Of a DNA stretch of 64,000 bases, positions 38,041 through 52,986 are shown piece after piece. Every line of letters begins with the position of its first letter. Position 1 is the stretch's first letter. The stretch lies in NCBI GenBank assembly GCA_027704905.1, contig CM051002.1:2122696-2186695 (forward strand), in the 5' to 3' direction. Below the pieces are notes generated by a model that searched no databases, was not told the DNA's origin, and was given only the letters and a program-made list of their open reading frames with translations. The translations under genes were made by a program, and so were the position numbers. The stretch comes from Muraenolepis orangiensis (lineage: Eukaryota > Chordata > Actinopteri > Gadiformes > Muraenolepididae).

Positions 38041-38131
38041 AGCGTGTCAGCGTGTGTGTGTGTGGTTATTTGTCAGCGTGTGTGTGTCAGCGTGTGTGTG
38101 TGTGGTTATTTGTCAGCGTGTGTGTGTGGTA
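37983..38131. repeat. G12 plus GT-rich compound minisatellite
   Basis: A run of twelve G is followed by about 45 bp of GT, then two copies of a larger unit (gtgtgtgtgtggttatttgt cagc) separated by gtcagcgtgtgtgt variants. It looks like a GT microsatellite evolving into a longer-period array. Confidence 0.92.
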
Positions 38132-38387
38132 ATATGCATTTCGGCCTTTTGCCAAATGGCTTTGAACAGAACAGGAGGAAGCATGCCATAGACAATGCAA
38201 CCAATATACAGTATAGACCTCCATGTAACCGGAGCATGTACATTGCAATTCCTGTCATTTACTGTTATATCATAAGATAAGAGACGAGATAAACTACCAC
38301 ACACTTTTTTGTGTGATTCATATTGTAAATGAGTTCCTGTCTGGCCTGTGATAATATGGCAGCAATATACAGGAGTGCATGGATTTA
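38132..38387. other. Unannotated non-coding sequence
   Basis: Nothing recognised. Confidence 0.4.
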
Positions 38388-38460
38388 ACTGGTTGGAATG
38401 GGGAGAAAGCATTCTATTGTACTTGTTGCATATGGCAATTAAAAATCATGAATCTTGATT
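38388..38460 (+). mobile_element. LINE family A 3' terminal fragment
   Basis: ggttggaatggggagaaagc, attctattgtacttgttgca and tatggcaattaaaaatc end in a gaatcttga tail. Confidence 0.65.
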
Positions 38461-40014
38461 TGTGGGGACAACATCATTGTTTTTTGATTGGCATGGTACA
38501 AAATCAACATGGTTCTAGCTTTTATTTAGAAGCGGACCAAGTGCAGACCAAGTTTCACATTCAATGAGATGGACCAACATATGGTGCCGCTATGACCGGT
38601 GACTTGAATATTGCCATATAGTGAGATAAGGACATTGCAATGTATTTTGGCTCGTGAGATTTGCATAGTGGTGTGCATGTTTCTGTTTAGTTTTCTTCTT
38701 TGTGGGTCTTAACTGCAGGTGGATATTTTACCAACATGGATGGCTTAAAATCACACCGCTCTCCACTACTCTCACTAATTTCTAGAGTTTATAGGTCAAA
38801 GTCTATAGTCTGAAGGCTATAGGGCCGAGTATCAGACCCCAGTAGGGCTACAGTTGGACCATGAACCGCAGAAACATTCCATAGCTACTACATCTTCTCT
38901 CCCACGTTTACCGTCTTTGTCCGTGTTCAGAGTCTGCCCAGCTACATATCCCTCTTGCTTTATTGTTATTCAACTTTGAAAGAGAAAATGTAAGTTAACT
39001 TGACAAAGCTGACTAGTTTGACCCAAAGCATCTCCCACTCTCCAGAAGAATCTGATGACTTGTGTTAGTGGTATTGGTAATGGTATTGAAAAATGTGTTG
39101 GAGTGATGAGTTGCCACCACGTCTTGTCTATACATCTATATAAAGTGTGTGTATGTAACTATGTATGTATGAATGATCTTTTTTTTATGTAGTTTTATGT
39201 ATCAAGCTTGATTTAATACAGCATATCTTCTAAACTGAACCCAGGGAACAGTTGAAAACTGTGTTTTCACTTTGACTTGACTTGATGTTAAAATATCTTG
39301 TTTTCACACAAGATGTCACATCTTATTTAGCTTTTACACAGGTCTGACACCATGTCACTGTCCCAATGTCACGCCAGCCTGGTTGTCTTTCAGCTCACTG
39401 GATGAACAGCCTCCCCTAGGCTGACTAAACAAAAAAAGGTTTGTTTATCTGAAGGAGGAGATAATTAGTGTGTGATATCTCATGTGCTGTGGCAGCTCCC
39501 CAGTGAGCGGTACTCACCCCCTAGGGGAGCGTCACCTCCTCCGGTCGCTTGGACCACACTGAAAGTCAGGGGAAACGGAGGCGATGCCGCTGAAGATAAC
39601 ATATAGCCTACACTGGGAAAATAAGAACAAGAAATATACTTTAGCTTGAACACACCGTGCTAAAAGAGATTCACTATCCATTTAGGTTCAGATGGATGGG
39701 GTTAGCGATGTTTCTGTGTGCAATATTAAGGGTGGCAGTAGCATACAGCAGCAGCCATCTGATGGGTCTGAATGTTCTCTGGCTGTTTCCCATTCCCCTC
39801 CAGGCAAAGAAATGTCAAAGTCCTTGACAAAGAACACTTACTCTCTAACTTATTTAGATAGTCTGCTTGCTGCTTTGCATGGCAGTACATGTGACGGCAT
39901 TCTATACCACCAATGATCAACAGTCATCTGTTTGTCGCTTGGTGATCTGCTGGTTAATTTAACTAGTAGAGCACGCCGTTAACACTGCTGGGACCATGCT
40001 GAGAATGTATGCAC
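38461..40014. other. Unannotated non-coding sequence
   Basis: No recognisable element. A GC-richer part with a small palindrome (cccctagggg) lies at about 39500-39590. Confidence 0.45.
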
Positions 40015-40440
40015 GAACAATATGGTAACGCCATGTAACAGATGACCCTGCCACAAGTGGCTCTCACCCGCCACCCAGGTGGCTTTTCTGGGCTCCTCGG
40101 ACACCAGGTCCACACAGGTCGTTTGAGTTGAAACCGGTTTATTGCAGGGTTGGAAATGTTTTTACAGGCAGAGCAGGTGGTACATGCTGGCATGTCAGTG
40201 CTCCACTCTGCCAATGACCCACAGGTGTGCAGCCTCACCAGACCCACAGGTGTGCAGCCTCACCAGACCCACAGGTGTGCAGCCTCACCAGACCCACAGG
40301 TGTGCAGCCTCACCAGACCCACAGGTGTGCAGCCTCACCAGACCCACAGGTGTGCAGCCTCACCAGACCCAGGGTCCAGCTGAGGCTGGTGAGGCTGCTT
40401 AAACAAGCTATCAACCGCACACGCACCACCCTATCAGCGT
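40015..40440 (-). mobile_element. LTR-like dispersed repeat, copy B (contains a 25-bp minisatellite)
   Basis: Minus-strand blocks in order: gtgcgtgtgcggttgatagc, gcctcacc, gctgcacacctgtgggtca, gtaccacctgctctgcctg, cctgcaataaaccggtttca, cctggtgtccgaggagccca and ggcagggtcatctgttac. They match copy A at 16805-17052. Where copy A has one gcacacctgtgggtc segment, copy B has six tandem copies. Confidence 0.5.
40216..40372. repeat. 25-bp minisatellite, 6 perfect copies plus part
   Basis: gacccacaggtgtgcagcct plus cacca repeats at 40216, 40241, 40266, 40291, 40316 and 40341 without mismatch. It is a recent expansion inside LTR-like copy B. Confidence 0.96.
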
Positions 40441-42904
40441 AATAATATATTCATTTACCAAACAAATTATTTGCATTAAGGGGTTCAGCCCAATGTTTGG
40501 GTTTATTTTTCGGAATCAACTTTCATGTTTTTCCTTCACGACAGTGTATGCTAGTGAGAAAGTCGGATTGGGGATGAGAATGTTTTGATCAATGTTATTG
40601 TGGTTACCAGTACTCACAATTGACCTTGCATGTTCTTAGTCATTTGGTACTAAGTGATATCTGTCCTTGTAACATAAATGTTCAGCGCTCCATCAGCACC
40701 ACAGCCTGTTCACTTCACAACACACCCCCTTCTGGGCAATGTCCATGTTGGCCCTTTTTAAATATATTTGAAAGTATTCAAAAGTAACAAAAGGGTATGT
40801 CATGCAACAGTTGTCTGTGCCCTTGAAATAAGACAAACACATGGATGTATTTAAAATGATACACAATATACAGCAACCACAACACATTGCAATCAGTAAT
40901 GTTTGCGTTATATGTATGAGGTTCTTTAAATATAATTCATGTGAAGGCCAAATAATAACGGATGCAAGAAAATAAAGTAGCACAAAGGTAACAGCCAGGC
41001 TAATGTAGGCTAATGCATGCTGACGTTCATTGTGAACTATTGATACGAGTTGTTAGCCATTCCTGGGTTCATATGGTGGTGACAATAAAATCAATTGAAT
41101 GTGAATGTCGGAAGCAAATGAAGACGTGGTAATGAGGGTCCGATCAACATGGTTCCATTGATCCACAGATGATCAAACACACATGTTGTTGGAACACTCG
41201 GGAGGACCGTATGGACTTATTTAGTATTTTATCCTCGTTGTTGAATCATCACAGGATCCTCACAGGATAAGAAGCGTTTCAGGGCTTTTTCATACGGACA
41301 CTTCACATTGTGTTTATTTATTTATTTATGTTTTTCATCAAACGCTAGTTGAAGACCAATAGAAACCCCAGTTTGCCCCATTAGATACGATACAGTTGAC
41401 CTTGGATGGCCGGTCCCGTCCTCTAATGGATCATCGGTATTCGTCTGTAGCGCGGCTTAGAAACATTGATCTGTACTTGGATTCCCTTGGTTGTTTATTT
41501 TCTTTGCTCAGATCTGTGCATTTCAACGAGGGCCGTCCTGAGCAGCCGAAGGGCGAAGGATGAACTTTGAAGTGAGGCTTAAGCTGACAGAGAACCCAGC
41601 AGGATCCATAGCTTTCCCATATGTTCATTGCTAAGCCCGCCCTTCCCAGGGGAACAGGCCATTCCACTAGGAATCCGGTTAGCCGCTCTCTGATAAGAAC
41701 CTGTTAGTGGTGCATCTTCTCCCTGCGCTTGTTCCCTCCTGTTTGACGTACGTTTATGTAAGATCAAGTTACGGAAAAGATAGGGAAGGCCGTCTGTTCA
41801 CAATCTATCTGGCCTTCTCGGACTCAAATTAGATCATCAATGATCAGCTATGGACATTCAATTATTTTTATCTTGATGGCTGGCCTTGGGAAACATCCAT
41901 TTAAAAGGTCGCCTCAAGTATATTTAATTAGTTATTGCATTTATCTGCAATTTTATGTTTTCAATGGCACCCCTTGCTACACTCTATTGATTTGGTTTAT
42001 TGAATTTGTCATGTCCGCTTGTCTATTTTCAAGCAGTATAGTGTGCCATTATACAATGTGTGCGTATGCAATGTATTAGGGATGCCTGATATATCGCGTA
42101 TCTTCAGAATCAGAATCATGTGTAAATAAATAAGCCCGATAAGTTACACCAATGTGACATTAATGATATTAATTATGTGCCAACAACCTTGTTAATGTGA
42201 CAAAGTCTCATATGAGGATAATATTAACTATGAACTCCATGGACATGCTGGCATGATATTACATGGGTTCACTCCATTGATTCACTTTTCTACAGCAGCT
42301 TAACATATTGCAATTATTCATAGTTTGCCTGAAAGCACTGTGTTGTGTTATTGTTTTCCATTTGAATAACAAAACCTAATCTGACACAAAGAGTACATCT
42401 GGCTGTTCACTGCTTTGACAATGAATATCTCCGCAATTCTGTGATTGATTTTCATAATTAAACCTTTTTGTTCATTGTGTGGTGTTTAGAGTGGTGCTCA
42501 TCCTAAGGAAAATGTTCTACATTTGTTGGTTTAATTGCACCTACTTCAATTAATGTCATGTTCCTGCTATTTATTGTAGGGTTTACTTTTGGACATGGCT
42601 AGTTAAACTGCAATTCTTGAATTTTTATAAATTACACGTGAACTCTTAACTAGTCTTGGAGTCCAGTCAATATGTACAAATAATACAGCACAGATCTGTG
42701 GCCTTTTTTATTTTAAACCATCCAGACTCCTCTTGACACACACACACGCACGCGCTGTGTGAAATATTTAGAATCTTCAACTGTTTTGGAATTTCGCTTC
42801 TAGATTAAAGAAAACATGACTATATACACAAAAGGCTCGCTGATGACCATCTCGGCCTGTTTGTTCATAGGGGCCATCTACCAGAGATCCTAGCTTGATG
42901 TGCT
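40441..42904. other. Unannotated non-coding sequence
   Basis: ~2.5 kb with no recognised gene or repeat. A GC-richer patch at about 41390-41770 has no coding similarity I recognise and could be a conserved non-coding element. Confidence 0.4.
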
Positions 42905-44465
42905 CATGATATATACATATTGCGGATTGTGCAAAAGCATTTTAAAGTGGCAGTAGTGCAGCTCCGTGGTGATAGCATCGTACATACAGTGCAGTTATGG
43001 TAATGAGTCCAGTAAAGAAGTCTGACGGTGTCCTATTGGTGACAATGTTAATGATAGTGGCAGCAATCCTAATAGTTCAGTAGGCACACTGCCTGTGGAT
43101 GCAAACTGTCCCGGAACCTGCTAGTCCTGGTTCAGATGCTGCGGTACCGGCGACCGGATGGCATTGGGGAGAAAAGATGGTACCCAGGGTGGTTGCGGTC
43201 CTTTGTGATGGAGATGGCGTCCTCACAACCCTCTGGATGGTCTTCATGTCCTGTGCAATGGTGTTGCCGTACCACACAGTGACGCCACTCTTTAGGACCT
43301 TCTCTACAGTGTTACGGTAGAAGTTAACAAGCCATTGTGTGCTTTTGTCGCTTCTCCTGAGGCACCGTAGGGCATAAAGGCACTGGTGTGCCTTCTTCAG
43401 CCTGACCTCCATGTTTTGGGTCCACGCCAGGTCATCGAAGATCTGTAGTCCAAGGTCATGGAAGCAGCTGACAGATTTCCCAGGTGCCTCAGTTGCTCCT
43501 GAAGTCCATAATGAGCTCCTTAGTCTTGCTGACATTCAGTGCAATGCGGTTGTCCTTGCACCATCGTGTCAGCAGGACTACCTCATCTCTGTACTCTGTC
43601 TTGTCACTGTTACTTATCAGGCCGGTGACTGTGGTGTCATCTGCAAACATATTAATCTGGTTATTGCTGTGTGTGGCTATACAGACATGTGTGTACAGTG
43701 TTCAGTCTGGTGCTGAGTCAGCAGTGGATCCAGGTGATACAACACACTGTGTGTCATGACCAATTTCGCTAGGCACTTCATGGCTATGGGTGCTAAAGCC
43801 ATTGGACGATAATCATTGAGGCCTGTAAGCTTGGTATTTTTGGCTAACGGCATAATGGTTGTCTCTTTGAAGCACACAGCTGATGACAGACTGCTGCAGT
43901 GATGTGTTGAAGATATCTGTGAACAAAGGAGCCAGCTGGTTTGTGCAGGTCTTGAAGACACGGGATCTTTGACAGGGGCTCCGTCTGGGCCGGTTGCCTT
44001 CCCTGCCTTCACCATCCTGAAGGGTCTGCGGACCTCGGATAGTTGCAGTACATTGTCCCCTGGATGGCTGTCCAATTTGTTGGTTAGCTCAGAGTTCCCA
44101 CTTTCAAAGCAAGCATAAAACGTGTTCAGCTTGTCTGGTGGGGAGGAGTCGACTCCCCCTGAGCTCCCCTTGTATTTGGAGAGGACCCTCAGACCTTGCC
44201 ACATGCATCTGGTGTCAGAGCTCCTGAGCTGTAATTCAAGTTTGTTTTTATAATCCAATTTCCTTCTTGATGGCTTTCATGAGGTCTTACTAGGGCTTCT
44301 TGTAGTGATTGGAGTACCACGCTATGAAAGCGGTACTCCATTCCCTTAGTTAGTTCTATATGTCAGGATTCATCCACGGGTTGCGGTTCAGACTTGGTGG
44401 GGATGCGTTCTGCCGCTATCCTGTTAATGTATGCTGGGACATGATCCGCATACACTTCCAAAATA
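42905..44465 (-). pseudogene. LINE family A, longest copy: Rex1/CR1-like reverse transcriptase relic plus 3' UTR
   Basis: The minus strand encodes, N to C: WQGLRVLSKYKG and KLNTFYACFE (about 44200-44080), VKAGKATGPDG (about 44015-43980), LNDYRPMALAPIAMKCLAKL (about 43830-43770), then after a frame change FADDTTVTGLISN with the catalytic FADD at 43636-43647, NVSKTKELIMDF (about 43540-43505), LGLQIFDDLAW and LVNFYRNTVEKVLKSGVTVW (about 43340-43280), ending IHRQCAY before the 3' UTR at about 43077. The catalytic box survives but frames are disrupted, so the element is dead. The endonuclease domain is missing (5' truncation). Confidence 0.82.
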
Positions 44466-44640
44466 GATTGATTAACAATGACAAAACTCTCGAAAGTTTG
44501 AAATCTGCACGGAAGGCATTTCTCAGAGGAGAAGATGATTTCGCTCTACTTCCAACTGGATTTGAGTGCAAGAGTCAATTGTATCATGAAATTTGCAGTA
44601 GGTAAGCTCAAGTACTCTACTTTGAGTGTAATATATACAT

Positions 44641-44715
44641 TTTACATTACATTTTACATTTAGGGCATTTGGCAGACGCTTTTATCCAAAGCGACTTACA
44701 AGGTGTACATTTGTT
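44641..44715 (-). repeat. L2-type LINE tail fragment
   Basis: acatttagggcatttggcag, acgcttttatccaaagcgac and ttacaaggtgtacatttgtt are the reverse complement of 18575-18640. Confidence 0.7.
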
Positions 44716-47859
<3,144 letters not shown>

Positions 47860-48160
47860 TGCCACCAGGTGGAGCTTTACAACTCAAAGATTTACTGTCG
47901 TCGGTCATATCTCTGGAATCATTTATCCGATTAACACCAAATCAAGCCCAGATGTGTGGTGACTTAAATTGGCACAAACCTTATTACATAGGATCAAGGG
48001 TTATACACGTGTAAGGCATTTATCTTACATACGTCGGCAGTGGGGGAAGTTCAGGGATATACCCCTAGCCGTCGCTTCCGATGGTCTAAGCCTTGTTGAG
48101 GGTACACTACTCATTAAAGGGGTGCATGCGTCACATGTCCATTGACCTGTGCAAAAACAC
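47860..48160 (+). repeat. Possible dispersed fish repeat
   Basis: tgccaccaggtggagcttta, cggtcatatctctggaatca, ccgattaacaccaaatc and ggcatttatc are phrases of a dispersed sequence type I have seen in fish genomes. Boundaries and family unknown. Confidence 0.3.
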
Positions 48161-48877
48161 AAGTCAAAAGAACACAAATGAAGAATTACTCAACAAATAA
48201 GACTATTATGATCCTCTATTCCTAATTGTAAAAGCAACACTGTTTGCTAGTTGCTGTAGTTTATTCAACCAAAATGTCAAAAACGATAAAAGGCCCAGTG
48301 TGAATTAATTTATTCAGTTTGTTGAGCACTAACACAGAAAAACAGGTAAAATCTGAATGTACTTTGCTCTTTGTGGCTGGAGAGGGTAACACACACTTGA
48401 CCTATGTTGACAAGATCAATATTGGCAACAATTTCTGCGGCACTCAAATCTATAATTGAGAATATATTATAAGACACTGTATCGCATGCATTACAATTTA
48501 CGATATGACTCCAAACAGTTTGTTGCCATTATTTAAAAGAGACTAAATGCACGCTTAAATGCTTAAATAAAAGTATAAATATCAAATGATATAATGAAGT
48601 GCTTAAATAAATATATATATATATGTATTTATATCATGTATTGCTGTGTTACATGTATTTGTATATTAATTTATTCATTAATTAATTTATATATACATTT
48701 ATATATTCAAACATTTCTCATCACACTTATACTTTATTCATTTATTCACACATTCATGTATCTATTTACCATATTATTTATGTATATATATACTTTCATT
48801 TATCCATGGTGTAACTTGCTGCAGCGAAATTAATATTTGCGTCAAGTTCATCCATCAAAAGTCAGGGGGCGGGTTTT

Positions 48878-48900
48878 CTTCCGATCCCTGGGATCGGAAG
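48878..48900. repeat. 23-bp perfect hairpin
   Basis: Arms cttccgatccc and gggatcggaag around a single T. It lies in a GC-richer stretch (48865-49180) of unknown nature; a ggatcgga echo occurs at about 49116-49123. Confidence 0.85.
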
Positions 48901-51065
48901 ACAAATGCTCCAACTGCTAGCAGCCAAATCACTGCAGCCATTTTGAGTCGGCTGTCATAGCCTTCCCAAACCATCAGAGCTGAGGATAACCTTGGAGGAC
49001 TCGGTTACACTCCACTTCCCTAAACCTTGCTCCCACCCAACCCGGGTCACGGCACTAATGTTGTTTCTCTTACGCCACGCTGCTACTTAGCATGGGTCCC
49101 GAACCGGTAACCCCTGGATCGGAAAGGCAGGATAACCTTGGGGGACTGAGGTCTCTCCTGACCTAGACCAGAACATCAGAAACTCTCCTTCAGTATCCAT
49201 GCTAGTGCATGGGGCTAGTTATATTCTTTGGATTTGAAGTACCCTGCATGAAACACATCTATCATGCTTGTTTTTAGTAATTGTAGTATTTCCACTACTA
49301 ACTACCTTGCTGATAAGGTCAAGCGTTAAAAGGTCTTCTTTTGTTTTTATTTTTTACTTGTTCTCTGGTGAATTAAATAGTTTCATTAGTTGGTGATCAC
49401 AAGGAAAGGTCCCTATTATATTGAGCGAAAACAACCTTGTTATCTTGTGATTACTAGACGACGATGCTTTGACTCTTTCTTGACTGATTTGATGTTTGGC
49501 TTTTTAGCTAACAATTGCTTTACTTTTACAAAAGGTCACCTTTAATCGATGGTAAAAAATAAATATCAGCTTTAAAGTCCACACTTAATTGGGTAATCTC
49601 TGTGATGGTCTAAATGCTGCATTCTAGTTTTTAATTGTAAAATTGACTGACTGTGTGTGTATGTGTGTGTGATAGTCTTCTGGGAGTTGGTCCAAATCCG
49701 CCCAGGGCCAATCAGAAACTCTGCCTCTCTTGTTTTTCTCTATCTCCTGTGCTCTGCCTGTTCTCTTCACATTGCTGAGTGTGTGACGTTGCTGAGCAGT
49801 GGAGTGAGAGGGGGGGGTGGTGTGGAGGGGAGTGAGCAAGAGAGGTGCAGGGAAGTGTGATTATCTCTGCACCCCAGCCGGTATCTGTTTTCCACTGCTC
49901 AGTCTCGTCTCATCCTCCCTGCATGCATCTCTCTGTCAGCGCTGCAGAGTGGGCTTCTTGCAAAACCACACTGGCTGTCATTTAACCCCATTAAGGCAAG
50001 TCATGCATACAACACCCCCTTCACATAGATATAAGTCAAATTAAGTGACGTTTGGATGAGCGTTGCCAGATTACGAGCCGATGGGCCGGTCCCAAGCCTC
50101 ATGGTGGATGCAAGTCGCCGTGCAATCTTGACAGACCTGTGTTTGTTTGTTTGTTTCTACCAGGCCTTCCAGCTCATTTGTTGTGCTCTGTGGATTTTTG
50201 AATTTCAAGCCCCTAAGCCGTGCACTTGTATGGGGCACTGGAGCAGTTAATGACTAAAAGGCTAAACGTTAATATACATACACGGTGACTCAGGAAAAAG
50301 AACCCCTCCTTTCAGTGATATGCTTCCAAGGGCAGAACAGCGGTCTGGGTCCCAAACATAGGATAATGTGACCCCTTAGGGCTGCAATGATTAAGTAATC
50401 AAATTATTTTTTCTTTTGGTCTATAAAATGTCATAAATAATTGTGAGTGCCTATCAGAGTCCAAAATGAATAAGCTTTTTTTATCTGACAAGCAGCCAAG
50501 AAAGGCATTCATTTTCTAATCATCCATGAACCAGATATTTGAATGTAAGAAGCATTATGCAGTTTGTTTGGTATTTGTACTTTTAAACATAGCACCCTCG
50601 AGCTTGCTTGGCTATATTTAGAGTGCGCTGCCCTGGTTCTTACAGTAAGAATATTTTCTTTTTTGGTAACAAAATGAGAAAGGTAACCAACTTACCTTGC
50701 CATTATTGAGCTTAGTCACTATTAACTTACACATATTAATATACAGTCAAACACATGTATATTAGAACAGTATGTCAAATCATTTCAGTCCATTAAGTCC
50801 ATTAGTCATACATTGAAAACAAAAAAGTCATACAAGTCCGAACATAAAAAGTTCAGACCTTATCCTATCGCTGTCTATCGGCAGTACTTCTTAAATAAAA
50901 CTAAAATGGGTGCCCCAAAAAGTTACAGGAGCTGGCCTAAGTGATGCTCGATGCTGAAGCATTAAGCACAATTAGAAAATAATTGTACATTAGAAAAGCA
51001 CATTATAAAATTAAGCACAATGGCTGCTGCTTAACTCGTGGACCACAATGTCTGATGGTAAAAAG
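48901..51065. other. Unannotated non-coding sequence with one GC-rich patch
   Basis: No gene was recognised. The patch at 49675-50000 has a ccaatcag CCAAT-like motif at 49708-49715 and G/C-rich runs and could be a promoter or 5' untranslated exon upstream of the FHIT coding exon. This is conjecture. Confidence 0.4.
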
Positions 51066-51271
51066 CCTTTTTATTAAGCGCTTTTATCCAAACACACATT
51101 CAACCACAGAGTCAGCCATGCAAGGAGACGGCTAGCACGTCCGGAGCAGTTAGAGTTAGGGTGTCTTGCTCAAGGACACCTCAACAGTTTTGCTAGGAGG
51201 AGCCGGGGGAATCAAACCAGCAACCTTTCAGTTGCGAGGCGACGGCTCTACCTCCTGAGCCGCTGCCGCCC
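51066..51271 (-). mobile_element. tRNA-derived SINE, near full length
   Basis: The minus strand starts ggcggcagcggctcaggagg with a degenerate A box, a B-box-like gctggtttgattcccc, then gaggtgtccttgagcaagac, gcatggctgactctgtg and a shortened tail gataaaagcgcttaat. It has the same architecture as 10401-10648, with a deletion in the tail (part of the gcctcacattcaccc block is missing). Confidence 0.78.
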
Positions 51272-52387
51272 CTGATGTCCTCGTGGCGGGAGTGCGATGC
51301 AGGTGGAATGGGGAGTGGTGGTGGAACGCTTCCCACGGAGACCTGGTCCATCAGGGGAAAGCTCCGGGGGCCCTGGTGGTTGGAAGCCACAGCAGTTAGC
51401 TGGGCTCTCTGCATGCAAAGTCTCTGAATGCTAACCACAGTAGCTAGTTTGTGCTCACTAGCAGACTATCTGTAGCTAACTTACAGGAAAACGCAAAGTC
51501 AAGAGTTTTCCAACTTGAATAACCCATCACTGCACAGTGCAATGTAAAACATAAGAGTAACTGTCCGTTTATCTCTCTAACATTCCTATGGCCAGGTGTA
51601 ACCAGGTGTTTTACCCACTTCATGCCTATAGCCCTCTCAAAGTGCCCCTTCTTTCCATCTATCCCCCTTATATGTGCTTGCTCCCTCCTCTGACCTGACC
51701 TCCGACTCTGATTGGATCTGACCCTGACTGCTGATTGGATCACAATTCAAGGTAAGAAGACGTAACCATGTTATTACCACATTATTGTAAATGTCACATT
51801 TTCACATTCTGAACTTCATAAAATGATTTACATTGTAATATGTCATAAAATAAAGTATATATTCACATTTCAACTGGGCTACATAAACAATTCATGGATT
51901 ATTAAAATTAAAGTTGTCCCATATCTCATTTGAACAAATATCGAGTCTCGCAGTTTTAAGTAGTCCAACCCCTGTTGTGTGTTAAATGAGAATCTTTTAA
52001 ATAAGTTATTCTGTCCATTATATATTCATTTTGAATGGCAAAAAAACAATGACACATATCAAATACGGTCCCTTTCTCTGTTATAGCGTTCTGTTAACTG
52101 AAATAAAAAGTGCTTAATTGAACTCATCTTAACTTTGTTCTCTTTTCCATATGGTCACACTATGATACCATTTCATTATTCTGCTGGTGAATCTACAACT
52201 TTCTAGTTAGGGTAATAAAAAGTTTGAGTGGAGTTTCATCATGGTGTGCCTCACAGCTATGAGTATGTGCCTGGGAGTAACTTCTCACACATGTTTTATT
52301 CATGTGTGGATTTTGGTCATCTCCCAATGTGAAACCTTAAAATAAATCAATGTATCAAACAGCGCTTACACTCTCCAAACCGGTTTG
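51272..52387. other. Unannotated sequence upstream of the FHIT exon
   Basis: No recognisable repeat or coding exon. Confidence 0.45.
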
Positions 52388-52487
52388 TCCACGTTTTACC
52401 CAATGTTGCAGATGAACAATGACGACCTTGCTCTACCAATGCATTGTACCGTGAGTGTGAAAGCTTGTTCTGTCTCCTCCGAATCAG

Positions 52488-52595
52488 ACATGTCGACGTT
52501 GCGGTTCGGACAGCACCTCATCAAGGCCTCTGCCGTGTTCCTGCGGACCGAGTTGTGTTTTGCCCTGGTCAACAGGAAGCCGGTGGTGCCCGGTC
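52488..52595 (+). CDS. fhit: FHIT-like first coding exon (partial gene)
   Basis: FHIT is a HIT-superfamily hydrolase that cleaves diadenosine triphosphate to AMP and ADP and acts as a tumour suppressor in mammals. The ATG at 52490 opens 35 codons containing RFGQHLIK, VFLRTEL and FALVNRKPVVPG, nearly identical to the human N-terminus as I recall it; the main differences are one inserted residue after Met-Ser and a few substitutions. One further base (52595) precedes GTATCC, a GT donor in phase 1, which matches the remembered end of human FHIT exon 5 (34 codons plus one base). A pyrimidine-rich tract at 52464-52480 followed by CAG at 52485-52487 is the best acceptor; an alternative AG is at 52410-52411. 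The ATG sits two bases inside the exon if the nearer acceptor is used. The catalytic HIT motif lies in later exons that I do not find here. Confidence 0.88.
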
Positions 52596-52908
52596 GTATC
52601 CTTTTACATCTTTCTGGGAACTGGCTCCAGGGGCCCCGCCGGATCGCTAGGCTACGCGGCTAAGAGTCACAGAGGTGCGCTCTCCTGAATGACCGGATGC
52701 CCTCCAAGGCAGGTAAGCACACATGTTGTTTTAAACAATCAATAACATCCACCTCTGCTCTCGGAAAAAATGAAAGCAGGACATTCTGTGCTTGATGAGA
52801 GACTTTCTGTAGGCTGCTGTTGTTGCCTGGCAACAATGGCCAAGCATTGGTGATGGTAATGGTGAACCTGACCATGATACGGAGGTCAACTCGTCAGTCA
52901 GTTGTTTA

Positions 52909-52985
<77 letters not shown>
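52909..52985. repeat. (CA)n microsatellite, about 38 repeats
   Basis: An uninterrupted CA tract 314 bp downstream of the FHIT exon end. Confidence 0.97.
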
Positions 52986-52986
<1 letters not shown>

